From the NCBI GenBank assembly GCA_963847145.1, contig CAWJYN010000004.1, positions 723,753 to 787,752 of the forward strand: a stretch of DNA of 64,000 nt, in the 5' to 3' direction. This DNA comes from JABFRJ01 sp963847145 (lineage in GTDB: Bacteria > Pseudomonadota > Alphaproteobacteria > Rhizobiales > Hyphomicrobiaceae). Every line of letters starts with the position of its first letter. Position 1 is the stretch's first letter. The notes beneath the pieces are model-generated. The model saw only the letters and a list, made by a program, of their open reading frames with translations, searched no databases and was not told the origin of the DNA. Below, piece after piece: positions 44,737-53,599 of the stretch. A program made the translations under genes and the position numbers.

Positions 44737-46608
44737 CTAACCTTTTTTCGGCAGTACGATCACGCGGGAGCTAGGGTTAGCGGCGTAGAGATCATCGACC
44801 AAGCCACTGCGGTGCGTCAGCACCATGCGTTGGTTGACCGAGCCTTTGTCGGTGATCTCGCCGACATCGATGGACAGCGGCTCGTACAATACGAGCGCGC
44901 GCGAAATGAGGGTTGAGCTGCCGGTGTTCTTTGCGGCGTGGCTTGTCAGCAGTGCCGAAAGTCCCGCCGTAACCGTGGGATGCGCGAAAATCTCGGCTGG
45001 TGTGGCAACAGCTGGCAATCCTGCGAGTTGACGCGCGTGCTCCACTTCGGGCACCAAAAGGGCCGCAAGCGCTGTGCGGTCATGACCCGCAATCACGGCG
45101 TCGCGGATGAAGGGCGCGAAATGCTGGATCAGATCGGCACGCAGCGGACCGACGGACACCCAGGTGCCTGAGGAAAGCTTAAAATCTTCCGCCACCCGGC
45201 CATCGAAACGAAACCCGTCGGAATAGTCGGCATCGTTGGTGAACTTCAGCGCATCGCCGAGTTTGTAATAGCCCTCTTCGTCAAAAGCGGCGGCGGTTTG
45301 CTCGGGGTTCTTCCAATAGCCGGGCGTGATGTTGTCGCCTTTCAGCCGCGCTTCAAGCTTGCCGCCATTCGGCACCAGTTTGACGGTGACGCCCGGCATC
45401 GGCACGCCGACAGTACCCGCACGATCGATGTACTTGGTCACGGAAATGGCACCCGGTGCGGTTTCAGTGGAGCCGAGCCCGCTCATCATGAAGATCCGCT
45501 CCCCCGTAGCCTTGATCGCCGCATCTTCGAGGCCGTCCCACACCGGTTGCGACAGCGATGCGCCCGCGTATTGTAGTGTTTTCACGCGGCTGAAGAAGTT
45601 CTTCGCCAATGCGTCGTCGCGCTGCAGATAGGGCAGCAGCGCCTCATAGCCGCGCGGCACGTTGAAGTACGCCGTCGGCGCGATCTCGCGCAGGTTCTGC
45701 ACCGTTTGTTCGATGGCTTTGCCCACCGGCTTGCCCTCGTCGATATAGAGCGTACCGCCGCCAAACAGCGCGAGATTGAAATTGTGATTGCCGCCGAACG
45801 TATGGCTCCACGGCAGCCAGTCAACCAGCACTGGCGGCACCTCCGTCAGGAAGGGTGTAACGGCGGCAAACATCACCTGGTTTGCGCACATCATACGCTG
45901 TGTGTTGATGACGCCCTTGGGCATGCCGGTCGAGCCAGAGGTGAACAAAATCTTCGCGACCGTATCCGGCCCGACCTTGGCGTAGGCGCTCTCGACGGCG
46001 GCGGTCACCGGCGTGGCGATTAAGTCGGTCAGCAGCGTCTGCGGTCGCGCGATGTTCGACTTGGCCGCGACCACCAACTCGCCATCGGGCGGCATCACGG
46101 CATCCAGAGCTTTGCTGATCGGACCAGCATCGGTTGCGTAAACGAGGCCTGGCTCGACCAGTTGGAACACGTGACGCAGCTTGCCGTAGTCCTGGCTCAT
46201 GCTCGAGTAGGCCGGCGAGATTGGCGCGAACGGCACGCCCACGTATTGCGTCGCCAGCGCCAGCAGACCTTGACCAAGATCATTCCCTGTAAGGCAGACA
46301 ACCGGTCGCTTGGGCGACAGATTGCGGCTGAGCAAGGCGGCTGCAATTCCGCGGACCGATGCAAGCGCCTGTGCATAGGTGATGGTCCGCCAGGGGCCGC
46401 TGCCGTCACGCTGCGCCAGGAACACGCGATCGGGCGCGACCCTCGCCCAATGCTCCAAGCGTTCAGTCGTCTTGGCCGGATAGGGTCCAAGCAGCTGCGG
46501 ATGGCGCGCGATCATCGTGCCATCGCCGCGCGTCTCAACCACCATCTCGGAAGAGCCAAGATTGACGCGGCGATGCGGCGGCTTCGGCGATTTGCTCACA
46601 GTTGTCAT
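44737..46608 (-). CDS. Feruloyl-CoA synthase-like AMP-forming ligase
   Basis: A 623-residue adenylate-forming enzyme. Motifs are FTSGSTGMPKGVINTQRM, MMSGLGSTETAPGA and KLGDALKFTNDADYSDGFRF, the last typical of the feruloyl-CoA synthase group. It is downstream of a crotonase gene by 88 nt on the same strand. The two would activate and hydrate or cleave a phenylpropenoic acid such as ferulate. Expression is probably controlled from the palindrome at 47536. Confidence 0.88.
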   Translation of the reverse strand: MTTVSKSPKPPHRRVNLGSSEMVVETRGDGTMIARHPQLLGPYPAKTTERLEHWARVAPDRVFLAQRDGSGPWRTITYAQALASVRGIAAALLSRNLSPKRPVVCLTGNDLGQGLLALATQYVGVPFAPISPAYSSMSQDYGKLRHVFQLVEPGLVYATDAGPISKALDAVMPPDGELVVAAKSNIARPQTLLTDLIATPVTAAVESAYAKVGPDTVAKILFTSGSTGMPKGVINTQRMMCANQVMFAAVTPFLTEVPPVLVDWLPWSHTFGGNHNFNLALFGGGTLYIDEGKPVGKAIEQTVQNLREIAPTAYFNVPRGYEALLPYLQRDDALAKNFFSRVKTLQYAGASLSQPVWDGLEDAAIKATGERIFMMSGLGSTETAPGAISVTKYIDRAGTVGVPMPGVTVKLVPNGGKLEARLKGDNITPGYWKNPEQTAAAFDEEGYYKLGDALKFTNDADYSDGFRFDGRVAEDFKLSSGTWVSVGPLRADLIQHFAPFIRDAVIAGHDRTALAALLVPEVEHARQLAGLPAVATPAEIFAHPTVTAGLSALLTSHAAKNTGSSTLISRALVLYEPLSIDVGEITDKGSVNQRMVLTHRSGLVDDLYAANPSSRVIVLPKKG

Positions 46609-46696
46609 GGCCGTCTCTCCCGGATCTGATGCGCGGCACCTTCAGGCGCTCTTGGCTATGCAGCTGGCTTGGCAAACAGCATGTGCACGATCGGAC

Positions 46697-47506
46697 TTAC
46701 GACCCGCGCGTCACCTTCGCGGCCTTACCGTCGAGGAACGCGCGCACGCGCTCCTTGGCATCGGGTTCGCCCTGGGCAATGCCGGCCATCAAGGCTTCCA
46801 TCATGTAACCGCTGGCGCGGTCCTGCTCGGCGATGCGCGGCAAAGCTTGGATCAGCGCGAAATTGGTGATGCCGGCGTTGGTGGCGATCTTGTCGGCGAG
46901 CGTCAGGGCCTTGTCGAATGCTGCACCGGATTCTGACAGGTACTGCGAAATGCCGAGCCGGTTGCCATCGGCGGCGTCATAGCTGCGGCCGGTCAACATC
47001 ATGTCCATCATCCGATCAACGCCAATAACGCGGGGCAGTCTCACGGATGCCCCGCCACCCGTGTAGATGCCGCGCTGTCCTTCTGGCAGCGCATAAAACG
47101 CTGTCGCGTCTGCCACACGGATGTGCGCCGCCAACGCTAACTCCAATCCGCCACCGATCACCGCTCCTTTGAGCTCGGCAATCACCGGTACGGGCCCGAA
47201 CTGAATGCGCTCCAGGATGCGATGCCACATCATCGAGTGGCGCACGCCTTGCGGCACGTCGCGCTCTGTCAATTCCGACAGATCAAGGCCGGCGCAGAAA
47301 TGCTCGCCATCACCCGCCAGCACAACGGCCTTGATGCCATCCGGGATGGCAACAAAGATCTTTTCAAGCGCCAGCACGGTGGCATCGTTGAGCGCGTTGC
47401 GCTTCGCAGGCCGGGTGAGGCGAACGATCAAAGTCGTCCCGCGCGCCTCGACACTGACGAGACCAAGCGTGGCGAGGGGCGTGGTGTCAATCGGATCACT
47501 GGTCAT
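46697..47506 (-). CDS. Crotonase-family protein paired with the feruloyl-CoA synthase-like gene
   Basis: A 269-residue crotonase. Oxyanion motifs are GEHFCAGLDL and GAVIGGGLELALAAH. The active-site loop is ALPEGQRGIYTGGGASVRLP, with Glu preserved. It could be a hydratase or a hydratase-lyase releasing an aromatic aldehyde. Which one is not decided by the residues I can see. First gene of the two-gene unit with the ligase. Confidence 0.87.
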   Translation of the reverse strand: MTSDPIDTTPLATLGLVSVEARGTTLIVRLTRPAKRNALNDATVLALEKIFVAIPDGIKAVVLAGDGEHFCAGLDLSELTERDVPQGVRHSMMWHRILERIQFGPVPVIAELKGAVIGGGLELALAAHIRVADATAFYALPEGQRGIYTGGGASVRLPRVIGVDRMMDMMLTGRSYDAADGNRLGISQYLSESGAAFDKALTLADKIATNAGITNFALIQALPRIAEQDRASGYMMEALMAGIAQGEPDAKERVRAFLDGKAAKVTRGS

Positions 47507-47535
47507 GGCAAGGCCTCGCAGCGGACGCGCAGAAT

Positions 47536-47554
47536 TAGTTATGCGAAATAACTA
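47536..47554. promoter_or_regulatory. Perfect 7-bp inverted repeat, MarR-type operator candidate
   Basis: TAGTTAT-GCGAA-ATAACTA lies 30 nt upstream of the crotonase start codon. The size and AT-rich arms are typical of MarR-family operators, which commonly control hydroxycinnamate genes. No MarR gene is in the window. Confidence 0.6.
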
Positions 47555-47592
47555 TATCGCCTGGGGCCCGTCAATGCACGCCATGGTTCACA

Positions 47593-48501
47593 TCACACCA
47601 TTGCCGACCGCGGAACAACCGCTCCGCGGTACTGGATGACAATGCCGGCGAGGCCGTGCCCCGCGCGTGCCGCGTCTGCGGGCAGCTGCCCGCGGAGCCG
47701 CGCCGCGAGATAGGCCGCGTTGAAGCTATCTCCGGCCGCCGTGGTATCGACGGGCGTCACCGCCTGCGGTACCGGCACTGCCGACCGCGTGCCTGTACCA
47801 ACGACAACTGCACCATCCGCCCCGCGCTTCAGCGCAATTTCGCCGATGCCCCAACCCGCCAGCCGCGCCAGCGTCTGCTCCGGCGCCGTATCGCCCCACA
47901 GCATCTGCTCGTCGTCGTAGGTCGGCAGCGCGATGTCGGCAAGCCGGAAAAACCGTTCGAACGCTGTGCGCGCACGCGCGGCGTCGCCCCAGCCACGTGG
48001 CCGGTAATTGCCGTCGATCGCCACGCGCACACCGGCCGCCTTCGCGGCTTTCAACGCGGCCTCCAGCGCGTCCAATCCCTGCGCGCCGTAAAGCGACAGC
48101 GTAATTCCGGAGAGGTATATGAGAGCGGCGGTCTTCATCGCGGCAACCACGCCCACACTGGCAGCGCCATCAAACAACTCACGCGCCGGCGCACGGTCGC
48201 GCCAATAGTGGAACGTTCGCTCGCCCGTCGCCGACGTCTCGATCATGTAAAGCCCAGCATTGCGTCCAGGCACCTGGGTGATGAGGTCCGTGTCCAAACC
48301 TTCCGCACGCGCTCCCGTAACGATGCCGGCGCTGTAGGGATCATCACCGAGCTGGGTCGCATAGGCCGTCGGGATGCCAAGGCGAGCGAGGTAAACGGCC
48401 GTATTGTAAGTATCGCCGCCAAACCCAAGCGCGAAACGGCCATCGTCACCTCGCGACAGCTCGACCATACATTCGCCGATAGAGATCACACGCTGCGGCA
48501 T
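47593..48501 (-). CDS. kdgK: PfkB-family sugar kinase, probably 2-keto-3-deoxygluconate kinase
   Basis: A 302-residue ribokinase-type enzyme. The N-terminal GECMVELSR and GGDTYNTAVYLARLG follow KdgK. The C-terminal catalytic motif is DTTAAGDSFNAAYL, with Asp as base. It phosphorylates KDG to KDPG in Entner-Doudoroff feeder routes. It is 19 nt downstream of a PrpF-family gene, so the two are cotranscribed. Another PfkB sugar substrate is possible. Confidence 0.85.
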   Translation of the reverse strand: MPQRVISIGECMVELSRGDDGRFALGFGGDTYNTAVYLARLGIPTAYATQLGDDPYSAGIVTGARAEGLDTDLITQVPGRNAGLYMIETSATGERTFHYWRDRAPARELFDGAASVGVVAAMKTAALIYLSGITLSLYGAQGLDALEAALKAAKAAGVRVAIDGNYRPRGWGDAARARTAFERFFRLADIALPTYDDEQMLWGDTAPEQTLARLAGWGIGEIALKRGADGAVVVGTGTRSAVPVPQAVTPVDTTAAGDSFNAAYLAARLRGQLPADAARAGHGLAGIVIQYRGAVVPRSAMV

Positions 48502-48520
48502 GGTCCGATGTCCGTCCTCT

Positions 48521-49612
48521 TCAGGCCCGCGTTAGAACTCTGCGTGGCACCAGCACCTCGCCCCGCATGATGGGCCGTGCCGTCCGCAATGTGCCGGCCA
48601 CCACATCCATCGCCGCGCCGGACCCGGTTGTCTGTAGCCGAACATCCAACTGGCCAGAGGGATGCTCGATCCAGATCGTGCGGGGATTTTCGGCGCTGCG
48701 GGTCGCCACATCGTAGGCCACCGACCCCTCCAGCGCGCATGCCGTCGCCACGCACACTGCGCCCGTGACGGCGTGCGCCGCATGCAGCTTCGAGGGCGTC
48801 AGATACCGCGACGTCAGCGTCCCACCTTCGCGTGGCTCAGACAGCAGTCCAACCTTGGGGACCACTTTATCCGTCACATCGCCGAAGCCCATGCGGGTGC
48901 CGGCCTCACGGCGGATGCCCTCAATGCGCGCCATGAGCGCAGCGTTGCCGTCAATTCCCGCTTTGCCCTCAGTGCCGTCAAGCCCTAGATCCCGAGCGCG
49001 GATCAGCAGCATCGGCATCGCCACGTCGATGCATGTCACGTCGACGCCCTGGATCGTCTCACGGACCTGCCCCGTGGGCAGCATTTTGCCGGAGATGGCA
49101 CCGACAACATCCATGAAGTTCAGCACAATCGGTGCCGCTGTCCCTGGCACACCAGCAATCGCCGTGTCGCCATCATAGACAATCGCGCCGTCCGGTGTCT
49201 GCACGATCGCTTCGATGCGCGACTCCGTGTTGACGTTGAAGATCATTGCCGTCGTGGCGCCGTGCTCGGGCGTTATCAGCCCGCGCTCGATGCCGAACGG
49301 CAGCACGCCGGCCAGCATATTGCCGCAACTCGGGTTGGTGTCGACAATCGCCTTGGTGATATCGACCTGTGCGAACAGATAGTCGAGATCAATCCCCGGC
49401 CGGGTAGACTTCGACACAATGGCAACCTTGCTCGTCGTCGGATCAGCGCCACCGAGCCCATCAATCTGGCGCACATCCGGCGAGCCCATCACGGCCAGCA
49501 ACACCCGATCCCGCGTGGCTACGTCAATTGGCAAATCAGACGCCAAAAAATACGGCCCGCGAGACGTGCCGCCGCGCATGAACAGACAAGGAATGCCAAC
49601 TATGTCGCGCAT
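48521..49612 (-). CDS. PrpF-family isomerase (4-oxalomesaconate tautomerase-like)
   Basis: A 363-residue protein of the PrpF/diaminopimelate-epimerase fold. Motifs are FMRGGTSRGPYFLASDLP at the start, GGADPTTSKVAIVS and DTNPSCGNMLAGVLPFG, the last holding a catalytic Cys. PrpF isomerises aconitate forms, and LigU/GalD isomerise 4-oxalomesaconate in gallate and protocatechuate 4,5-cleavage routes. The nearby hydroxycinnamate-like genes make the aromatic role attractive, but it is cotranscribed with a sugar kinase gene. Confidence 0.85.
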   Translation of the reverse strand: MRDIVGIPCLFMRGGTSRGPYFLASDLPIDVATRDRVLLAVMGSPDVRQIDGLGGADPTTSKVAIVSKSTRPGIDLDYLFAQVDITKAIVDTNPSCGNMLAGVLPFGIERGLITPEHGATTAMIFNVNTESRIEAIVQTPDGAIVYDGDTAIAGVPGTAAPIVLNFMDVVGAISGKMLPTGQVRETIQGVDVTCIDVAMPMLLIRARDLGLDGTEGKAGIDGNAALMARIEGIRREAGTRMGFGDVTDKVVPKVGLLSEPREGGTLTSRYLTPSKLHAAHAVTGAVCVATACALEGSVAYDVATRSAENPRTIWIEHPSGQLDVRLQTTGSGAAMDVVAGTLRTARPIMRGEVLVPRRVLTRA

Positions 49613-49701
49613 CGAAACTCTTGCCCGCTTGCCGTCGCTTCATCGCACACCGCGGCGCCGAACAACACGTGCGCTGCCGGCGCCACCAAGAACTGTCGGC
49701 T

Positions 49702-50214
49702 CTAAACGCGTTCTTTTGCAAGCTTCTTGAAGCGCTTGATGACCATCTCGCGGCGCAGTCGGCTCATGTAGTCGATCAGCAGCTTGCCATCGAGGTGGTC
49801 CATTTCGTGTTGGATGCAGGTGGCGAGCAGGCCGTCGGCAGCGAGCTCCTGCAGTTTGCCGGCGCGATCGAGAAACCGCACCGTCACCCTGGCTGGGCGC
49901 TCGATCTCGGTGCGTACGTCCGGCATAGAGAGGCAACCTTCTTCGTGTACGTTGAAGTCTTCGCTCACGTCTACGAGTTGCGGATTGATCATCACGTAGG
50001 GTTGCTTCTCGTCGTCCTTTTCTGACACGTCCATCACAACCAAGCGGCGAGATACACCCACCTGCGGGGCGGCGAGCCCAACGCCGGGTGCCGCGTACAT
50101 CGTCTCCAGCATATCGTCAGCCAGCGCGCGCACCGCGTCGTCGACTGTGCCTATCGGCGCAGCCACCAGCCGCAACACTGGATCGGGCAATAGAATGATC
50201 GAACGTTTCGCCAT
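49702..50214 (-). CDS. def: Peptide deformylase
   Basis: A 170-residue metalloenzyme from ATG 50214 that removes formyl from N-terminal Met of nascent proteins. All three motifs are intact: GVGLAAPQVG (44-53), EGCLS with metal ligand C94, and QHEMDH (135-140) with two His ligands and the catalytic Glu. Usually followed by fmt, which is absent here. The frame extends upstream to 50262 but without a better start. Confidence 0.96.
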   Translation of the reverse strand: MAKRSIILLPDPVLRLVAAPIGTVDDAVRALADDMLETMYAAPGVGLAAPQVGVSRRLVVMDVSEKDDEKQPYVMINPQLVDVSEDFNVHEEGCLSMPDVRTEIERPARVTVRFLDRAGKLQELAADGLLATCIQHEMDHLDGKLLIDYMSRLRREMVIKRFKKLAKERV

Positions 50215-50264
50215 GCGCGTCACATAAGAGAGGGCCGCATGATGGTCAATCCAGCCGGGCACCT

Positions 50265-50316
50265 GTCGCTTCCGGCCGGCTCCCCATTACGGGAGTCGGA
50301 AGCGACAAACAAAAAC
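50265..50316 (+). repeat. Palindromic hairpin repeat, copy C
   Basis: Outer stem GTCGCTTCC (50265-50273) pairs perfectly with GGAAGCGAC (50298-50306). The inner stem is CTCCC/GGGAG and the tail AAACAAAAAC. The invariant CTTCCGGCCGGCTCC is shared with copies A and B. The outer stem bases differ from copy A yet still pair, i.e. compensatory change. Confidence 0.75.
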
Positions 50317-50318
50317 TC

Positions 50319-50594
50319 TCAGCTCTTGAAATAGCCGCGCGGGACGATGCCGTCATCTTCCAGCGCGCGCACGCAGCTGCGCGACAGCTGGCGGCCCTTG
50401 GCCTCCATGCAATAGCGCATTTCAGGGCTGTCTTTCTTCTCGCGCGGGCACAAGCGCTGGGCATCGCCCGAGCAGGCCATCCGCACGCGGCGGGACGAGG
50501 GTTCGGCGCTGGCAGCGGTCAGTCCAGCGGATAAGGTCGCGAAGGCAACCAGGGCCGCGCTCAAGACGCGGCGGTGGGCAGGGGCAAACGGCAT
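50319..50594 (-). CDS. Small exported cysteine-rich protein
   Basis: A 91-residue protein with a signal peptide (cleavage near residue 30, SAEP). The mature part has four Cys in the pattern MACSGDAQRLCP ... MRYCMEAKGRQLSRSC, similar to the cysteine-rich (GLG1-type) repeat found in alphaproteobacterial periplasmic proteins. Probably two disulfides. Function unknown. It ends 3 nt from repeat copy C. Confidence 0.72.
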   Translation of the reverse strand: MPFAPAHRRVLSAALVAFATLSAGLTAASAEPSSRRVRMACSGDAQRLCPREKKDSPEMRYCMEAKGRQLSRSCVRALEDDGIVPRGYFKS

Positions 50595-50735
50595 AGACAG
50601 AGGATCTCCGTTGGAAGGCGGCGGCGGTTGTCCCGCGGCTTGGTCCAGGCACGCCTGGTCCGGGTAAGGGTTGCCCGCGCCGATCGCGAGGCCAATCGGT
50701 GCGGTTGGTAAATACGGGCGGCGTGCCGTTGAGTT

Positions 50736-52121
50736 TCAGTCCGCAAACGGGTTGTGGGTTTGGCGGATCTGAAACCGGATCGGCGTGCCGGGCAGATCGA
50801 AGGCTTCGCGGAGGTTGTTAACCAGGTACTTGATGTAAGATTGTGGCAGCCCGCCTGACTGGGAGGTGAACGCAACAAATGTCGGCGGCCGGGCCGAGGC
50901 TTGTGTGATGTAGCGGAGCTTGATGCGGCGGCCCTTGGAGGCAGGGGCCGCATGTTTCTGTAGAGCACCTTCCAGCCACTTGTTGAGCTTGTTGGTCGTC
51001 ACCCGCCGGTTCCAGATCTCATGCGCGTCGAGCACGGCCTGCTGCAACCGGTCGAGGCCCCGGCCAGAGCGGGCGGACACCGTCACGATCGAAACGCCGT
51101 GAATCTGGTTCATTTTCTGCCCCACCGTCTCGCGGATGTCCTTGAGCAAAGCGGGCTTGTCCTCGATCAGGTCCCACTTGTTGACGGCAATCACCACTGC
51201 GCGGCCTTCTTCGGCCGCCATTTCAGCAATGATCAGCTCCTGCTGCTCAAGCGGCCGCTCCGCATCGACAAGCACGACAACGACCTCGGCAAAGCGGATC
51301 GCGCGCACCGCGTCGGACGCTGACAGCAGCTCGCCCTTCTCGTGGATCTTCGCCTTTTTCCGAAGCCCTGCCGTATCGAACAGTTTGATCTGACGTCCGT
51401 GCCAAACAGTATCCGAGGCGATGGAATCCCGTGTCAGTCCGGGCTCGGGTCCCGTGATCATGCGCTCCTCGCCGAGCAGTGTGTTGACGAGCGTGGATTT
51501 GCCCGCATTCGGCCGCCCGACGATGGCAACGCGCATCGGCCGCAGCGGCGACGCCTCGTCCTCTTCGGGCTCGGGTGGAGCGTCGGGATCCTTATTGCGC
51601 TTGCGGCGCGGAATGGCCTTGAGGCCAAGCGCGGAGAGGCAATCGCGCTCCAGTTCGTCCAGCCCAAGACCGTGCTCGGCCGAGATCGCCACGGGATCAC
51701 CAAAACCTAACGAGAAGGTGTCGTAGAAGCCGTCGGTACCCTTCTTGCCTTCGCTCTTGTTGGCCACAGCAATGACTGGCTTGCCGGCGTTGCGGGCAAT
51801 GCGGGCGAACACCTGGTCTGCACCGGTCACACCATCACGCGCATCGATGACGAACAAAATGAGATCGGCAGCCGCCAGCGCCGCCTCGCTCTGCGCCCGC
51901 ATCCGCGCCTGGATAGAGCCCTTGGGCGCTTCTTCGAGCCCGGCCGTATCGATCACTTTGAGCGTATGCCCGCCCATCTTGATCTCACCCTCGCGCCGGT
52001 CACGGGTCAGCCCGGGCAGATCGGATACCAGCGCGTCGCGGGTGTCCGTCAGGCGATTGTACAGCGTCGACTTGCCCACGTTGGGGCGGCCCACGATGGC
52101 GATAGTTGGGAGCTGGCTCAT
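50736..52121 (-). CDS. der: Ribosome-assembly GTPase Der (EngA)
   Basis: A 461-residue protein with two consecutive GTPase domains. G1 motifs are GRPNVGKST (residues 11-19) and GRPNAGKST (about 201-209). NKSE and NKWD serve as G4. The C-terminal KH-like domain ends PGTPIRFQIRQTHNPFAD. It acts in 50S subunit maturation. Monocistronic by position, with 118 nt between its start and the convergent-side transporter gene. Confidence 0.96.
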   Translation of the reverse strand: MSQLPTIAIVGRPNVGKSTLYNRLTDTRDALVSDLPGLTRDRREGEIKMGGHTLKVIDTAGLEEAPKGSIQARMRAQSEAALAAADLILFVIDARDGVTGADQVFARIARNAGKPVIAVANKSEGKKGTDGFYDTFSLGFGDPVAISAEHGLGLDELERDCLSALGLKAIPRRKRNKDPDAPPEPEEDEASPLRPMRVAIVGRPNAGKSTLVNTLLGEERMITGPEPGLTRDSIASDTVWHGRQIKLFDTAGLRKKAKIHEKGELLSASDAVRAIRFAEVVVVLVDAERPLEQQELIIAEMAAEEGRAVVIAVNKWDLIEDKPALLKDIRETVGQKMNQIHGVSIVTVSARSGRGLDRLQQAVLDAHEIWNRRVTTNKLNKWLEGALQKHAAPASKGRRIKLRYITQASARPPTFVAFTSQSGGLPQSYIKYLVNNLREAFDLPGTPIRFQIRQTHNPFAD

Positions 52122-52241
52122 AAGCGGGGTTCTATCGGAGCCTTGGGCAGGCGGCTACGGGTATTCGGCCGGGTCGCGGGTACACTAGACCAGAACTGTT
52201 GCGACGCCATTTGGAGTGCCCCTGGGTGAGCCCTTGGTCGG

Positions 52242-53000
52242 TCAAACCAAGACGAACTTCAAGCCAGCCACCAGCAGCACCACACCCAGAAGGCGCTGCA
52301 GAAGAGCACCCGAAGCCCAGCCGGTCCCGATCTGCGTCCCCACAAGGCCGCCCGAAAGTGCTGCGACGGCAAACCAGGGAAGCTCGCTTGGCAGCGATCT
52401 TAGCACCGCGAGGTTGCCCAGCAATCCAGCGATAGAGTTAAGCAGAATGAACGGCGCGGTGATCCCAGACGCCTGTCGCGGGGTCGCCCAGCCCAGGAAC
52501 AAAACGATCGGACTGAGAAAAATTCCCCCTCCCGTCCCAGTCAACCCGGACAAAAACCCAACAGCACCGCCAGAAAGCGCACCCCCCAGCAAAGGCACAT
52601 CAACGGTTTGATCGACTTGAGCCGCCGCGGCGCGTGGCTGGAAAAGGAACTTGGCAGCCGCTGCGATCAGCAGGATGCCGACAACGAGGCGGTACCAACT
52701 GGGCGGCAATTGCATGGCGCCACCGATGAACGCGAACGGGACAGATGCCATCAACATCGGCGGTAGTGCCCGCCAAGCGACGAGGCCCGCGCGATGCAAA
52801 CGAACCGTGCCAAGTGTTGCGACTAGAATATTGAGCACCAGCGCCGTCGGCTTCATCACGGCAGGCGCGGTGCCCATCAAGGCCATGGCAGCGATATAAC
52901 CGGACGCCCCGGCATGGCCGACAGACGAATAAAGCATAGCCGCAAAAAATATAAGCGCCGAAAGCAGGGTTGTGTCTGTGGTCAACGTAAAAGCAGGCAT
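52242..53000 (-). CDS. TauE/SafE-family (TSUP) transporter
   Basis: A 252-residue membrane protein from ATG 53000 (ATG 53012 possible) with about eight helices. The two family half-motifs are visible: SSVGHAGASGYIAAMAL near the N terminus and GFLSGLTGTGGGIFLSPIVL in the middle. The family moves sulfite, sulfonates or other anions. A perfect 20-bp palindrome precedes the start, and a ModE-like regulator gene lies just upstream on the same strand. Regulation in response to an oxyanion is therefore plausible. Confidence 0.9.
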   Translation of the reverse strand: MPAFTLTTDTTLLSALIFFAAMLYSSVGHAGASGYIAAMALMGTAPAVMKPTALVLNILVATLGTVRLHRAGLVAWRALPPMLMASVPFAFIGGAMQLPPSWYRLVVGILLIAAAAKFLFQPRAAAAQVDQTVDVPLLGGALSGGAVGFLSGLTGTGGGIFLSPIVLFLGWATPRQASGITAPFILLNSIAGLLGNLAVLRSLPSELPWFAVAALSGGLVGTQIGTGWASGALLQRLLGVVLLVAGLKFVLV

Positions 53001-53013
53001 CGGACACACCATC

Positions 53014-53033
53014 CTATATCAGCACTGATATAG
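53014..53033. promoter_or_regulatory. Perfect 20-bp palindrome, ModE-type operator candidate
   Basis: CTATATCAG-CA-CTGATATAG lies 13 nt before ATG 53000 of the TSUP gene and 21 nt after the modE-like stop. The TATA...TATA layout recalls ModE boxes. ModE sites usually have a longer spacer between half-sites. Confidence 0.6.
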
Positions 53034-53054
53034 CATAGTGTGCTGGCTGGTCGA

Positions 53055-53393
53055 CTACCTCAAATTGCGTTGAAGTTGAGCAATCTCTGCCTGCACAGCA
53101 GCAGAGCTCAGACTTTCCATCCGCCGAAAGGCGGCAACAAGGGCCCGGCCGAAATCGGTGATCTCAGTCCCCCCATCCCGGCGGCCGGGGAGCGTGACGA
53201 CGACCGCTTCGACGAACATACTGTTCAAACTATCAACGAGCAGCCACGCCGTGCGGTAACCCATGCCCAGTTCCCGCGCTGCCGATGCGATGGAGCCATG
53301 GCGGGCGATCCCATCGAGCAGCGCCATTTTACCTGGCCCCAAGCGAGCGCCTTCGGCAAAATCTATGCGCAGAAACACACTCGGTTTGGCCAT
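53055..53393 (-). CDS. ModE-like winged-helix regulator without effector domain
   Basis: A 112-residue protein matching only the N-terminal DNA-binding domain of ModE. The helix-turn-helix reads LLDGIARHGSIASAARELG followed by MGYRTAWLLVDSLN. The C-terminal molybdate-binding MOP domains are missing. Such stand-alone forms are frequent in alphaproteobacteria. It is upstream of the TSUP gene with the palindrome in the gap, which suggests it controls that transporter. Confidence 0.87.
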   Translation of the reverse strand: MAKPSVFLRIDFAEGARLGPGKMALLDGIARHGSIASAARELGMGYRTAWLLVDSLNSMFVEAVVVTLPGRRDGGTEITDFGRALVAAFRRMESLSSAAVQAEIAQLQRNLR

Positions 53394-53599
53394 CAGACGT
53401 TACCCGTTCGAGACTCCGGGCGACGTTAGCATGGTCATGCTGCCGAATGGCAGCGCCGCGTCTCAATCCAAAGGCGTTAAACAAGCTGCCGCCCCGAGCA
53501 CTTCTACTCTCTGGCCGACCCTGTGCATGTGTCCCGAAAACCACTTGCCCTAGGCAGCGGGCTCGCGCACCCTGGGACGCTTTAATCCAGTTTCAGCGG

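Noticed and set aside
53285..53599. Longer PuuD-like protein beginning at 53285
   Set aside because: The extra 105 residues overlap the modE-like gene in antisense, and similarity starts at MDAVKTKK (53600).
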